Source: Planctomycetota bacterium
Lineage (GTDB): Bacteria; Planctomycetota; J058; JAJDCQ01
Assembly (NCBI GenBank): GCA_029260755.1
Contig: JAJDCQ010000079.1
Location: forward strand, 1 to 47,706
Direction of reading: 5' to 3'
DNA length: 47,706 nucleotides
Shown: positions 24,854 to 33,847 of the stretch, piece after piece
Layout: every line of letters starts with the position of its first letter
Position numbering within the stretch: the first letter of the stretch is position 1
Translations under genes and position numbers: made by a program
The notes under the pieces: model-generated
Databases searched by the model: none
Seen by the model: the letters and a program-made list of their open reading frames with translations, nothing else
What the model was told of the DNA's origin: nothing

Positions 24854-25660
24854 TTGCGGGCTACCTACGACTGGCCGACGTCGCGCGCGGAGCTCATCGC
24901 CCTCCTGCAGAGGAGCGATGGGTTCGCGGAGGGGGTCTCGATGCTGGTGGAGCGGTATCGCGGGCCAGCCGAGCGGTACCTCGTCGCGCTTCTCAGGCGA
25001 TGCGGGCGCGAGACGGACGCGGCCGAGGTCTTCCAGCAGTGCCTCGTCGACCTCGTCGAGCGGAGCGCGAAGGGTGACCCTCGCCGCGCCTGGACCGACG
25101 CGTTTCGCCCCGACCGGGGTGGGTTCCGCGACTTCCTTCGGGGCGTCCTTCGCAACTACGTTCGGCGTCACCTCCGCCGCTGCGGAAAGGCCGACGCGAG
25201 CCTCGTCGACGATCCGCCGGACGCGGCGTCATCGGCCTCCGGTCCCGACGCGGCCTTCGACGAGGAGTGGGCCGCGGCGCTCGTGCGGGGGGCGCTCGCC
25301 CGGGCGTCGGAGGCGCTCGCGGGGCGCGACGACGCCGGCGCGAGTCGCCTCGCGTGGCGCGTGTTCGTCAGGCGCCACCTCCGGGTCGACACCGATGGAC
25401 GCCAGAGGAGCCTCCGAGAGATCGGAGTCGAGCTCGACCTCGCCGAGGCCGAGGCGCAAGCAGCCGAACGGCGCGCGCGACGGGCGTTCGAGGCGTCCCT
25501 TCGAGCGGCCGTTCGGGAGTATGTGACCGACGGTCGCGTCGAGGCCGAGCTCTCCGACTTGCTCGAGGCGATCGGTCGCGTACCCGGCGGCTTCCTCGCC
25601 GCGGACAGCGACCTTTCGAGTTTCGCGCGTCCGGAAGCGGACGATCCTCCGAACGATTGA
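24854..25660 (+). CDS. ECF-type (sigma-70 family) RNA polymerase sigma factor
   Basis: This 268-residue protein begins at TTG 24854, eight bases after GGGGAG. No ATG lies nearby in frame and the upstream frame is low complexity. Region 2 is visible as FAEGVSMLVERYRGPAERYLV followed by DAAEVFQQCLVDLVER and FRDFLRGVLRNYVRRHLRR. The region-4 part (SLREIGVELDLAEAEAQAAERRARRAF) keeps the sequence expected of a helix-turn-helix but is more divergent. The gene stands directly before a serine/threonine kinase gene (34-base gap). Kinase-linked ECF sigma factors are abundant in Planctomycetota, and in such pairs the kinase is thought to control the sigma factor. It probably drives genes of this locus. 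Confidence 0.82.
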   Translation: MRATYDWPTSRAELIALLQRSDGFAEGVSMLVERYRGPAERYLVALLRRCGRETDAAEVFQQCLVDLVERSAKGDPRRAWTDAFRPDRGGFRDFLRGVLRNYVRRHLRRCGKADASLVDDPPDAASSASGPDAAFDEEWAAALVRGALARASEALAGRDDAGASRLAWRVFVRRHLRVDTDGRQRSLREIGVELDLAEAEAQAAERRARRAFEASLRAAVREYVTDGRVEAELSDLLEAIGRVPGGFLAADSDLSSFARPEADDPPND

Positions 25661-25694
25661 CGGCGAAAGTCGAGGGCGGAGGAGGGAGCGAGCG

Positions 25695-27227
25695 ATGGGC
25701 GAGTCTGGAGGGGAGACGGCCGGTGCGCCGGAGGACGCGCCCCCCGACGAGAGGCCTCGCGAGCCCTGGGGCGAGGAGCTGCTCCCGAGGGATCGATCGA
25801 TCCGGCGACGGGTCGTGGCGGGGCTTCTCGGGAGCGTCCTCGTGCGCCGGGGGGCGCGTCGCGTGGGTCCCTGCGTCGGGCCGTTCGACGGAACGAGCCT
25901 CCTCGGGCGCGGCGCGTTCGGCGAGGTGCACCGAGCGCGGCACGAGACGCTCGACATCGACGTCGCGGTCAAGCTGATCGATCCGATCGGGGCGTCGCGG
26001 GACGAGTGGCTCGATGAGGCGCGGAGGATGGCGCGACTCGGCCCCCATCCGCATGTGCTGTTCGTCCATGACACGGGCGTCGCCGATGACGGCCGAGTCT
26101 ACGTCGTGATGCCGATCGCGGATGGGTCACTGCGTGACCTCCTCCCTTACGGGGTGGTCCTCCCGTCGAGCCGGGCGCTCGAGGTGGTTCGCCAGGTCGC
26201 GGGCGGGCTCTGCGCCGTCCACGCCCGCGGCCTGGTTCATCTCGACCTGAAGCCGACGAACATCTTCCGCGTCGAGCACGAGGGCCTCGGCGAGCAGCTC
26301 ATGATCGGCGACTTCGGTCTGGCCCGGGCCGTCCGTCCGGTCTCGACGGGGAGTCGGATCGGCGGGACGGCTCCGTTCGCGTCGCCCGAGCTCCTCGCGG
26401 GGTCCGTGGACGAGCGCGCCGATCTCTGGGCCCTCGGAGTGATCCTGTTCCGGATGACGACGGGCCGACTGCCGTTCGAGGGTGCCACCGCCCCCGAGCT
26501 GCTCGCGCGGATCGTGCGCGGCGATCGAGCGCGCGTCTCCGAGCTCCGGGCGGGGTCCTCGCCGGCGCTCGAGGCGCTGGTCGAGCGGATGCTCGCGCGG
26601 GCTCCCGAGGACCGGTTCCCCTCCGCCCGCTCGGTCCGGGAAGCGGCGAGCGACCTTCGCCGGGGGCTGCCGAGTCCCCGACCGTTCGTGCTGCCCGCCG
26701 CCGACTTCCGGGAGATGTTCGCCGGGGCGCGGGGCGAGTCGTTCTCCGTCCGGATGGAGGTCGCGCGAGCGGACGCTCCGCCGCGGACGCGCGACGCCTT
26801 CATCGAACCCGACCATGGCGCCTTCCGGGTGGGCGACGTCCTGAGAGTGGGTGTCGAGTCGGGCCGCGACGGATGGCTGACGCTTCTCGACCTCGGAACC
26901 TCCGGGAGACTGACGACGCTCTACCCGAATCCGATCGTCGTTCGGCGTCGGCTCCGGGCCGGAGAGATGGTGTGGCTCCCCGAGGAAGGCGACGGCTTCC
27001 GGTATCGCCTCGGCGGGCCTCCCGGTCGAGAGCTCCTCATCGCCATCGCGAGCCGCGAGGAGCTCGATCTCGGTCGACTCGGACCTGATCGTGGCCGTGA
27101 CTTCACGGTCCTCGCCCCGGAGGCGGGGCGGCGCGACGACGAGCTCCTGCTCTTCCGGGAGCTCCTCGCGCGGCTCCCGGCGGACTCGTGGGCGTCCCAG
27201 TCGATCGTGGTCGTCGTCGAGGAGTGA
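25695..27227 (+). CDS. Ser/Thr protein kinase with C-terminal DUF4384 domain (kinase 1)
   Basis: This is a 510-residue soluble kinase. After a 60-residue Pro/Glu-rich leader the kinase domain runs from about residue 64 to 325. It has glycine loop GRGAFGEV (71-78), ATP-binding Lys93 (AVKLID), catalytic segment HLDLKPTN (182-189, Asp184), IGDFGLA (Asp206), ASPE and ADLWALGVILF. The usual HRD is HLD, so it is a non-RD kinase whose activation may not need activation-loop phosphorylation. Residues about 350-510 are a DUF4384 domain: FRVGDVLRVGVESGRDGWLTLLDLGTSGRLTTLYPN and the later GRELLIAIAS. There is no transmembrane segment. It is co-oriented with the ECF sigma factor and probably regulates it. 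Its 3' end converges on the next gene with a 20-base gap. Confidence 0.93.
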   Translation: MGESGGETAGAPEDAPPDERPREPWGEELLPRDRSIRRRVVAGLLGSVLVRRGARRVGPCVGPFDGTSLLGRGAFGEVHRARHETLDIDVAVKLIDPIGASRDEWLDEARRMARLGPHPHVLFVHDTGVADDGRVYVVMPIADGSLRDLLPYGVVLPSSRALEVVRQVAGGLCAVHARGLVHLDLKPTNIFRVEHEGLGEQLMIGDFGLARAVRPVSTGSRIGGTAPFASPELLAGSVDERADLWALGVILFRMTTGRLPFEGATAPELLARIVRGDRARVSELRAGSSPALEALVERMLARAPEDRFPSARSVREAASDLRRGLPSPRPFVLPAADFREMFAGARGESFSVRMEVARADAPPRTRDAFIEPDHGAFRVGDVLRVGVESGRDGWLTLLDLGTSGRLTTLYPNPIVVRRRLRAGEMVWLPEEGDGFRYRLGGPPGRELLIAIASREELDLGRLGPDRGRDFTVLAPEAGRRDDELLLFRELLARLPADSWASQSIVVVVEE

Positions 27228-27247
27228 GGCGACGACGAGGCGCGCGT

Positions 27248-28603
27248 TCAGGCGCTGATCTCGAACGTCAGAACGGTCGATGCCCACGACTGCGGCGGGA
27301 GCTGCTCGATCGCCTGGAGGAGGCCGGCGAGATGCGCATCCTCCAGCTTCCGGAACGGAGCGTTCCCGGTCGGCGCGAGCTCGACCGGAATCGGATCCGC
27401 CGTGAGCAAGGCGAGGACTCGCTCGGTCCCTGGCCGCCCGGTCAAGGCGAACTGCAGCTCGGGGCCCTCGAGGCTCGGGAGGTAGAGAGGCTCGCCGCCG
27501 CGAATCGCCGAGTCGCGGTGCCAGTGATTCGGCCAGAGGACGTTCGCCGCTCCGCTCGTCCCGACATCGACGAGGACGAGGTGACCATCGAGGTTCGCCT
27601 GAGTCTCGAAGCGAATCGCGTCGCCGAGGCGGAAGGCCTCGGCCGCGGGCGGTCCGACGGCGATGTCGCGGGTCGCCGGCGAGGAGTCGGCGCGGTGCGC
27701 TCGGAGGGTCACCCGAAGCGGTGACTCCGGGGGTGTTCGAACGGCGAGGAGACCCTCGATCGGAGACGCGAGCGGCGCGCCCGCGACCTCGGAGGCGCCC
27801 TCGTCGGGGCGAATCGGGGGTTCGATCGTGAGGTTGTCCGAGACGGTGCGCGACCCGGCGAGCTGGTGATGGAGGACGGCTCGTCCGTCGTCGAGCGCGC
27901 CGGACTCCGGCCCGGCCTCATCCCACTGGGCGAGGCGACGATTCCCCACCAGGAGCTCGGCGAACTCCTCGTACGCGGCGATGCCGAACTCCGAGAGTCC
28001 GTGACAGGCCGGGTTGCGGAAGCGGTTCCGGACAACGTCCAGGGTTTTCCCGAGGGCGTTCGAGCCAAGAAGCCCTATATAGCTCTCGGTGAACTCCCGG
28101 CTCAGGAAGTCCTGAACGATCACCGCTTGCTGCTCCCACCCGCGGCGCAGCGCGAGGAGCACGATGGAGGCGACGCCGATGGTCGAGGGGACCTTCCCCT
28201 CCGCCCAGCGCTCGATCAGCTCCGACTGACGACGATTCTTCTTCGAGCAGCGGAGGGCCTCGCACATCCCGCCGGCGATTCCGCGGGCCGGTTCCAGGAG
28301 GAGGCGACCGAGCTGGCTCTCGAGGACCGAGCAAGCTGGCGCGATCAGGAGACCGTGGTCGCCATCGGACGGAAAGCCCGCTTCGACGGCCAGGAGGGTC
28401 CTCCAGCGTCGTTGCGTGTCGGGCTCACACGTGGCGATGAGCTGGTTCCTCGAGGAGACCGCGGCGACCGGCAGACCGATGGAGCGCGTCTCGGACGCCG
28501 CGCGCTCGAGGAGCTCTCGGACGCCATCCTCGGCGCGGCGGGCTCCTTCGATGTCGAGGAGGATGTCGTCGAGCTCGAGCTCGTCGGCGTCGCGGATCCG
28601 CAT
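27248..28603 (-). CDS. DUF4384 protein with unknown N-terminal domain
   Basis: This is a 451-residue protein. The first 240 residues contain helical segments (LLAVEAGFPSDGDHGLLIAPACSVLE, RQSELIERWAEGKVPSTIGVASIVLLALRR, GYIGLLGSNALGKTLDVVRNRFRNPACHG in shortened form) that I cannot place in a family. The C-terminal 190 residues are a DUF4384 domain, with AFRLGDAIRFETQANLDGHLVLVDVGTSGAANVLWPN, GEPLYLPS and RVLALLTADPIP. They match in order the domain at the end of both kinases here, without a kinase attached. It stands alone on the minus strand between two plus-strand units and is read divergently from the caspase operon. It could act as a decoy or partner of the kinase DUF4384 domains; that is inference. 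The DUF4384 call is firm. Confidence 0.78.
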   Translation of the reverse strand: MRIRDADELELDDILLDIEGARRAEDGVRELLERAASETRSIGLPVAAVSSRNQLIATCEPDTQRRWRTLLAVEAGFPSDGDHGLLIAPACSVLESQLGRLLLEPARGIAGGMCEALRCSKKNRRQSELIERWAEGKVPSTIGVASIVLLALRRGWEQQAVIVQDFLSREFTESYIGLLGSNALGKTLDVVRNRFRNPACHGLSEFGIAAYEEFAELLVGNRRLAQWDEAGPESGALDDGRAVLHHQLAGSRTVSDNLTIEPPIRPDEGASEVAGAPLASPIEGLLAVRTPPESPLRVTLRAHRADSSPATRDIAVGPPAAEAFRLGDAIRFETQANLDGHLVLVDVGTSGAANVLWPNHWHRDSAIRGGEPLYLPSLEGPELQFALTGRPGTERVLALLTADPIPVELAPTGNAPFRKLEDAHLAGLLQAIEQLPPQSWASTVLTFEISA

Positions 28604-28746
28604 TGTGTTCTCGTCTCCCGTCGGGGCCCCACGATCATTTACTAGGTATCACCCCCGATTCGGATTTGCGACCTGCGCCGGACGCGGCATCCAAGATTCG
28701 GCGTCCGGCCCCCCGCCCCGCCGCGAACATCGTCGAAGAGAGGGCG
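28604..28746. promoter_or_regulatory. Divergent promoter region upstream of the caspase operon
   Basis: These 143 bases lie between divergent starts and include the most A+T-rich patch of region 3 (ATCATTTACTAGGTATCA, 28634-28651). TACTAGGTAT here could supply a -10 element in either direction, but no matching -35 box is convincing. AGAGAGG just before 28747 is the ribosome-binding site of the caspase gene. Confidence 0.45.
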
Positions 28747-31266
28747 ATGCGAGTCGTGATCGACGGGAGAGGGGCGTTTGCGACCTGGCCGGCCGACGAG
28801 GTATCGTCGTTGTCCGCCAGCCCGTTCGGTGGCACCGGAATCCGCGCTCGTGTCACCAAGACGTTCGAACCTGGGGAGCCGGTGGCCACAACCAGAGACA
28901 TAGGCGTCGTGATTCCCGCCGACTCGGAGGCTGCCGAGCCACAGCGGCTCTACGATCGCCAGTCCGCGCTCTGTCTCGGGATCAACGAGTACCGGCACGT
29001 CTCGAAGCTGCGCTGCGCGGTCCGCGACGCCGAGACCGTCGCCGCCACGCTCGAGCGGGAGCTCGGCTTCGACGAGACGCGCGTCCTCCGTGACGGCGAG
29101 GTGACCGAGGAGGACATCCTCGACGCGGTCGACAAGCTCTCCGAGCGGTCGACCACGGACAGCCTGTTCGTCCTCTTCTACGCGGGCCACGGTCACAACC
29201 ACAACAACTCGGGCTATCTCCTCCCGGCCGACGCGCGGACCCCGATTCCCGGGATCGGCCTCGGCCGCGCCGTCGCGACCTGGATTCCCTTTCGTGGGCT
29301 CCTCCAGAAGCTCAAGGGCGTTCTCCGCAGCAACCATCGCCTCCTCCTCATCGACGCCTGCGGCTCGGGCGTGATCGACCAGACGATGGACATCTCGGTC
29401 GCGACTGACGAGATCCGTCGCGACCCGCGCCCGGCCGGTGTCGCCCTGACGTCGGGAAGCGATCAGGACAAGGTGCTCGACGTCGGCCGCGACGGTCTGC
29501 ACAGCCCGTTCACGTGCGCGCTCGTCGATGTCGCGCGCGAGCTCGGTCCCGGGCGCGCCATCTCGCCCGAGCGGCTCGCGTCGATCGTCATCGACGATGT
29601 CTACAAGTCGACCAAGCGCTCGCCGCGCTTCGCCTCTGCCCTCGACGACCTCGGCGGACCGGGCCGGATCTGGTTGAGCAAGCCCGCCGATCGTGCAGGG
29701 AACGAGTCGTCGCCCGCGAGCGCTTCCTCGGCCGCGCCGGCTCCGGCGCGACCAGCGTCGGCGGGCTCCGCCCCCGCGGCCGCCTCGCCGCTTCCCCCGG
29801 CCGCGCCCGACGCGCCGCCGGCCGCCGACCCGGTGTCGCCGCCGTCCGACGACGTCGAGCTGCCGGTCGCGCTCCAGCGCTTCGCCGTCACGCTTCGCGA
29901 CGGCGACCGGGTCCTGCCCGACGACCAGGGCCGCCTGTGGCTGAGCGACGGACAGCAGGTGCGCGTCTATGGTCTCGGCCGCGACGGCCTCGTCGCTCGG
30001 TGGCCGCTGCCCGACATCCGATTCAAGCATGGGCTCGACCGCGTCTTCGACGGCCGCCTCGTCCTCACGGACTGGGAGGGCTCGGTCCTCGCCTGGGGAT
30101 CACCGGAGTCCCCCGACCGACGGCGAGTCCTCCGTGAGGCCCGCTACGACGACCTCCCGGTCCACGTTCTCTCCGTCGGCGAGGGCGGCCGGCTCGCCGG
30201 GGCGACCTGGGACGGGCGCATCCTCGAATGGGCCGACGGCGGGTCGCCCCCGACCGTCCATCCCGTCAGGATCGAGCGGCTGGTGCGTCACCTCGTCCCG
30301 CTTCGCGGCGGCGTCACCGGCGTCGTCGATCACAGCGGGCGACTGGCGGTCCTCGACGCATCGGGGCGCCCCGAGCCCGCCTGGGCCTGGCGCTTCGAGG
30401 GGAGGGTCGACGCCGCCTGGGGCGTCGGCGGCGAGTCCGCGGATGCCGTGACCATCTTCGCGATCACCGAGCGCCACCGCGTCGTCGCGGTCGGCTCCCC
30501 GCGCTCGGGCGATCGCCGCGCGCGCGCCGGTCGAGTCAAGCGACTCGAGCTCGGCGGACCGGTCCGCGTCCTGTCGCACCGAGGCGACGGGAGCTCGGTC
30601 GATCCGATGACGGTCGCCGCCCTCGAGGACGGGACCGTCCTCTGGGTCTCGTGGCAGCCGTGCCGCGTCGTCCCCGACGTCTCGGTTCGTCTGGAGGGGA
30701 AGGGCGCGGGCGAGACGCTCGATCAGCTGCACGCCGTCCACGATCCGCGGCGTCCGGCCGCGCTCCTCGCGCTCGCCCGCACCTCGGGCGGACGCGTCCT
30801 GGCCTTCGAGGACGACGAGGCGCGCCTCCTCGCGACCGGCGGGGTTCGTCGAGTCATCGTCGACCCGACCGGCCGCTTCGTCTTCTTCGCTCGCGACGAC
30901 GCGATCGAGGCGCTCCGCAACCCGCTCCTCTCGGCCTCGAGCTCCGCCGAGCTCGGCGTCGGGGAGGTCGAGGGCGACCTGCGAGTCGGCGCCTACGCCG
31001 AGCTCGCCGTCACCCTCGAGAATCGGGGGACCGTCCCCGTGCATCGGATCGCTGGGCGCCTCGCCGGTCGCGGGCGAATCGCCGAGGAGGCGCTCGCGGT
31101 GCACGAGGGGCGTGTCGGCCCGGGAGCGCGGGCTCGTCTCACCTTCTCGGTTCAGGCGATCGCGCCTGGCTCGGCGGTCCCCCTCGAGCTGTTCCTGGAG
31201 CTCCACGACGAGGCAGGTCGAATCGAGGGGACCGACCGGCTCTCGTTCTCGATGGCGATCCAATGA
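28747..31266 (+). CDS. Caspase-like protease (peptidase C14) with beta-propeller-like and Ig-like C-terminal parts
   Basis: This is an 839-residue protein starting at ATG 28747 behind AGAGAGG. The frame is also open upstream to 28603 but with non-protein-like sequence. Residues 70-330 form a caspase/metacaspase domain: ALCLGINEY, the catalytic His148 in FYAGHGH and the catalytic Cys205 in LIDACGSG. Bacterial members usually cleave after Arg/Lys or Asp and act in regulated proteolysis or cell death. A Pro/Ala/Ser-rich linker (about 320-375) leads to repeated beta units with the pattern GRL-x2-x-T/D-W-x-G-x-V/I (about 385-760), resembling a WD40 or PQQ-type propeller. An Ig-like beta domain ends the protein (VGAYAELAVTLENRGTVPVH). 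No signal peptide is seen. It heads the long chaperone/kinase operon and its stop overlaps the next start (ATGA). It is probably the effector of the system. Confidence 0.9.
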   Translation: MRVVIDGRGAFATWPADEVSSLSASPFGGTGIRARVTKTFEPGEPVATTRDIGVVIPADSEAAEPQRLYDRQSALCLGINEYRHVSKLRCAVRDAETVAATLERELGFDETRVLRDGEVTEEDILDAVDKLSERSTTDSLFVLFYAGHGHNHNNSGYLLPADARTPIPGIGLGRAVATWIPFRGLLQKLKGVLRSNHRLLLIDACGSGVIDQTMDISVATDEIRRDPRPAGVALTSGSDQDKVLDVGRDGLHSPFTCALVDVARELGPGRAISPERLASIVIDDVYKSTKRSPRFASALDDLGGPGRIWLSKPADRAGNESSPASASSAAPAPARPASAGSAPAAASPLPPAAPDAPPAADPVSPPSDDVELPVALQRFAVTLRDGDRVLPDDQGRLWLSDGQQVRVYGLGRDGLVARWPLPDIRFKHGLDRVFDGRLVLTDWEGSVLAWGSPESPDRRRVLREARYDDLPVHVLSVGEGGRLAGATWDGRILEWADGGSPPTVHPVRIERLVRHLVPLRGGVTGVVDHSGRLAVLDASGRPEPAWAWRFEGRVDAAWGVGGESADAVTIFAITERHRVVAVGSPRSGDRRARAGRVKRLELGGPVRVLSHRGDGSSVDPMTVAALEDGTVLWVSWQPCRVVPDVSVRLEGKGAGETLDQLHAVHDPRRPAALLALARTSGGRVLAFEDDEARLLATGGVRRVIVDPTGRFVFFARDDAIEALRNPLLSASSSAELGVGEVEGDLRVGAYAELAVTLENRGTVPVHRIAGRLAGRGRIAEEALAVHEGRVGPGARARLTFSVQAIAPGSAVPLELFLELHDEAGRIEGTDRLSFSMAIQ

Positions 31267-33845
31267 GGCACCTCGTCGCCGAGACGCACGCGCCGGATCG
31301 CCGGCTGCGCCTGCTCAAACGCCTCCGCGGCTACCTGGATCACGGCTACCGCGACCCCGAGCTTCTCTACCTCGGAGCGCGATACGCCGTCTCGCTCGGG
31401 ATGGCTCGCGACGCTCGCCGCTTCCTCGACCCGCTCGCCGCGTCGATCGCGGTCGATTCGGCGAACGGCGACGGGGACCCGCCGGCGTGGGCGGCGGTCG
31501 GCATCCTCTACTTCCAGGTGCTTCCCGATGGAGAGGAGCGCGTCGCGGTCGGTGAGCGCCTCGCGCGGCTCGGTGCGCGGTGGCCCGAGATCGGCGCGCT
31601 GCTCCGCAACCTCCCCGTCGGCGGAGAGCGGGCCCCCGAGCCCGGCTCGCCTCACGCCGTGCTCTCGGCTCTCGCGGCCCGACCCGCGGCCGTCGTTCCC
31701 TCGACCGCTCCCGTGCGCGGGCGCGAGGGGGTCGCCGGCCTCATCGGCCTCGCGAAGCGCGCGTCGGAGGCCTATCTGCGGAGCGACATGGACGGCGCCC
31801 GCCTCGCCCTGGAGGAGATGCTGCTGCTGGACGGCGACCAGCCGGCGATCCTTCGCAATCTCGTCACGATCGCGAGCGAGCAGCACGACGTCGAGGCGTA
31901 CGAGCGGTACTGGCGGCGGTTCGTCACCGTGCTGCTCTGGCGGCTGATGCGCGGCGAGGAGGCCGAGGCGGCCTGGCAGGACCTCACCCGGTTCTACGTC
32001 CGCGTCGCGTCCGTCCTCGACCGTGAGTGCGGCAAGGCGCAGAACGAGCTCGTCTCGGTCCTGCGACGCCCGGGCTTCCTCGGACGCTGGCTCGAGTCCC
32101 ACGCCGGGCTCGTCTGGCTCGACGCCGCCGCGCGCAGCCACCGTCAGTGGCAGACCGACCTCGACGCCGAGGCGCGGATGGATGGACGCGCCGGGCGGCT
32201 GTCATTGCTCCGCCACTGGTGCCGCGTCTTCTACCCCGAGTTCGGCCGTTTCCTCGAGCTCGGCTCGGAGGACGATGGCGCCGAGGTCCCCGTCTACGAC
32301 GTTCCGCAAGCGAGCTTCGAGGAAGAGGCGGAGCTCGCGTTCGACCCGGCCCAGCGGATGTTCAAGCGGTTTCTCGAGTGGTCGACCTTCTCGTTCGGCC
32401 TCCGCAGCAGCGAGGGGCGCCACGCCGAGACCGTCCGGGCGCTCGCCGGCTTCGTCGCCCGCATCCCGCTCGAGCGCTACGCGCCAGCCCTCGTCGCCGA
32501 TCTCGACCCGGAGGGTCTCGGGCAGAGCAATCTCCGCCGCGAGATGCAGCAGGCGTGCAGCTTCCCGTTCCGACCGCGCATGGTCGAGCTCCTGAACGAG
32601 GGCGACCACGACGGCGTCGTCGCCGTCTGCGACGACGCGGATCTCCGGGCGGCGCTCGATCCTCAGACCCGCCTCCTCGCGGCCCTCGCGATGACCCAGG
32701 TCGATCCGCCTCGTCCCGTCGAGGCGCTCGAGCTCGCCTGCAGGACGGTGCCCGAGATGGACGACGACGAGCTCGCCGAGGAGGGAGGTCTCCGAGGGCT
32801 GTTCGGCAATGTCATCCACGGCGGGATCAGCTCGGTGATGCGTCGGGCCGACGACGCGGACGACGAGTCGCTCGCGGAGAAGCGCGCCCGCGTCGCCCGG
32901 GTGGGGGAGCTCGTCGCGATCGTCCGACGGATCCCGGAGGTCCCGCGGTTCATCGATTTCCGACGCAAGCAGGTGGACGAGGCGGAGGAGGTCGAGCGGA
33001 CGATCCGGATCAAGGTCCTCGTCGAGGCGGCGGTCGAGGAGTCCAAGGAGCTCGTCGGCGACGGCCGATTCGAGGAGGCGCGCGCGCGGATCCGTGGGCT
33101 CCCGGACGACGACGACAGCGTCCGGGAGCTCAAGTCCAACTTCCTCCGACAGATCGACGAGGTCGAGGAGTCGGCGCAGGTTCAGGCCCTGATCGAGACG
33201 GCGATCGAGGAGAGCCGGGAGCTCGCCGGACGGGGAGACTACCGCGGCGCCCGACGCGTGATCGAGCGCCTCCCCGACGAGCCGGGCGATCTCGCCGAGG
33301 TCAAGGCGCAGCTCCTCGAGCAGGTCGCCGGCGCGGCGGAGATGGAGCAGCTCAACGCGCAGGTCGAACGGGCGCTCTCGAAGTCGAAGGCGTACGCCGA
33401 GTCCGGAAACTTCGCGGCGGCGAAGCGCGAGATCCAGAAGCTCCCCGATGATCGCGAGGACCTCCGCGAGCTGAAGCAGAGCTTCCTCGGCCAGATCCGT
33501 GATGCGGAGCGCAACAAGGTGAAGATGGATGCGCTCAACGGCATCATCGAGTCGGCGATCGAGAGCGCGAAGAGCAAGCTCTCCCGCGGGGACGCCGCCG
33601 GGGCGAAGTCGGCCATCATGATGCTGCCGAATACGATCGAGGATTACCTCGACGGTACGGCCACCGCGAACATCCTCGGCGATCTCTCGTCGTTCGGCGC
33701 CGGCGGGGGCGGGGTCGCCGGGTTGAGGGCCCGGCGACGTGCCATCGTCCAGCGGGGCGAGAGCACCGATTTGATCGACCTCAAGATCAACTTCCTCGAG
33801 CAGATCGAACAGGTCGAGCGTCAGTCGGGTCTCCGAGGCTACTAG
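31263..33845 (+). CDS. Helical protein with four C-terminal repeats, second gene of the caspase operon
   Basis: This 860-residue protein starts in an ATGA overlap with the caspase stop. The N-terminal 550 residues are helical and TPR-like (for example LAKRASEAYLRSDMDGARLA and LRNLVTIASEQHDVEAYERYW). From about residue 580 four related units of about 57 residues follow. Each has the pattern E-x3-SK/RELAxxGxFxxA, then a helix, LPDD and LREL/EVKxxFLxQI. The last unit is split by a Gly-rich insertion (SSFGAGGGGVAGLRA). I know no family name. Repeats of this kind usually hold partner proteins. The position immediately after the caspase suggests an adaptor or substrate-presenting subunit. The gene ends 2 bases before the next start. 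Confidence 0.8.
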   Translation: MRHLVAETHAPDRRLRLLKRLRGYLDHGYRDPELLYLGARYAVSLGMARDARRFLDPLAASIAVDSANGDGDPPAWAAVGILYFQVLPDGEERVAVGERLARLGARWPEIGALLRNLPVGGERAPEPGSPHAVLSALAARPAAVVPSTAPVRGREGVAGLIGLAKRASEAYLRSDMDGARLALEEMLLLDGDQPAILRNLVTIASEQHDVEAYERYWRRFVTVLLWRLMRGEEAEAAWQDLTRFYVRVASVLDRECGKAQNELVSVLRRPGFLGRWLESHAGLVWLDAAARSHRQWQTDLDAEARMDGRAGRLSLLRHWCRVFYPEFGRFLELGSEDDGAEVPVYDVPQASFEEEAELAFDPAQRMFKRFLEWSTFSFGLRSSEGRHAETVRALAGFVARIPLERYAPALVADLDPEGLGQSNLRREMQQACSFPFRPRMVELLNEGDHDGVVAVCDDADLRAALDPQTRLLAALAMTQVDPPRPVEALELACRTVPEMDDDELAEEGGLRGLFGNVIHGGISSVMRRADDADDESLAEKRARVARVGELVAIVRRIPEVPRFIDFRRKQVDEAEEVERTIRIKVLVEAAVEESKELVGDGRFEEARARIRGLPDDDDSVRELKSNFLRQIDEVEESAQVQALIETAIEESRELAGRGDYRGARRVIERLPDEPGDLAEVKAQLLEQVAGAAEMEQLNAQVERALSKSKAYAESGNFAAAKREIQKLPDDREDLRELKQSFLGQIRDAERNKVKMDALNGIIESAIESAKSKLSRGDAAGAKSAIMMLPNTIEDYLDGTATANILGDLSSFGAGGGGVAGLRARRRAIVQRGESTDLIDLKINFLEQIEQVERQSGLRGY

Positions 33846-33847
33846 CG

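Noticed and set aside
28603..28746. An extended N-terminus for the caspase protein
   Set aside because: The added 48 residues look non-coding, overlap the divergent gene's promoter area, and ATG 28747 has a good ribosome-binding site.
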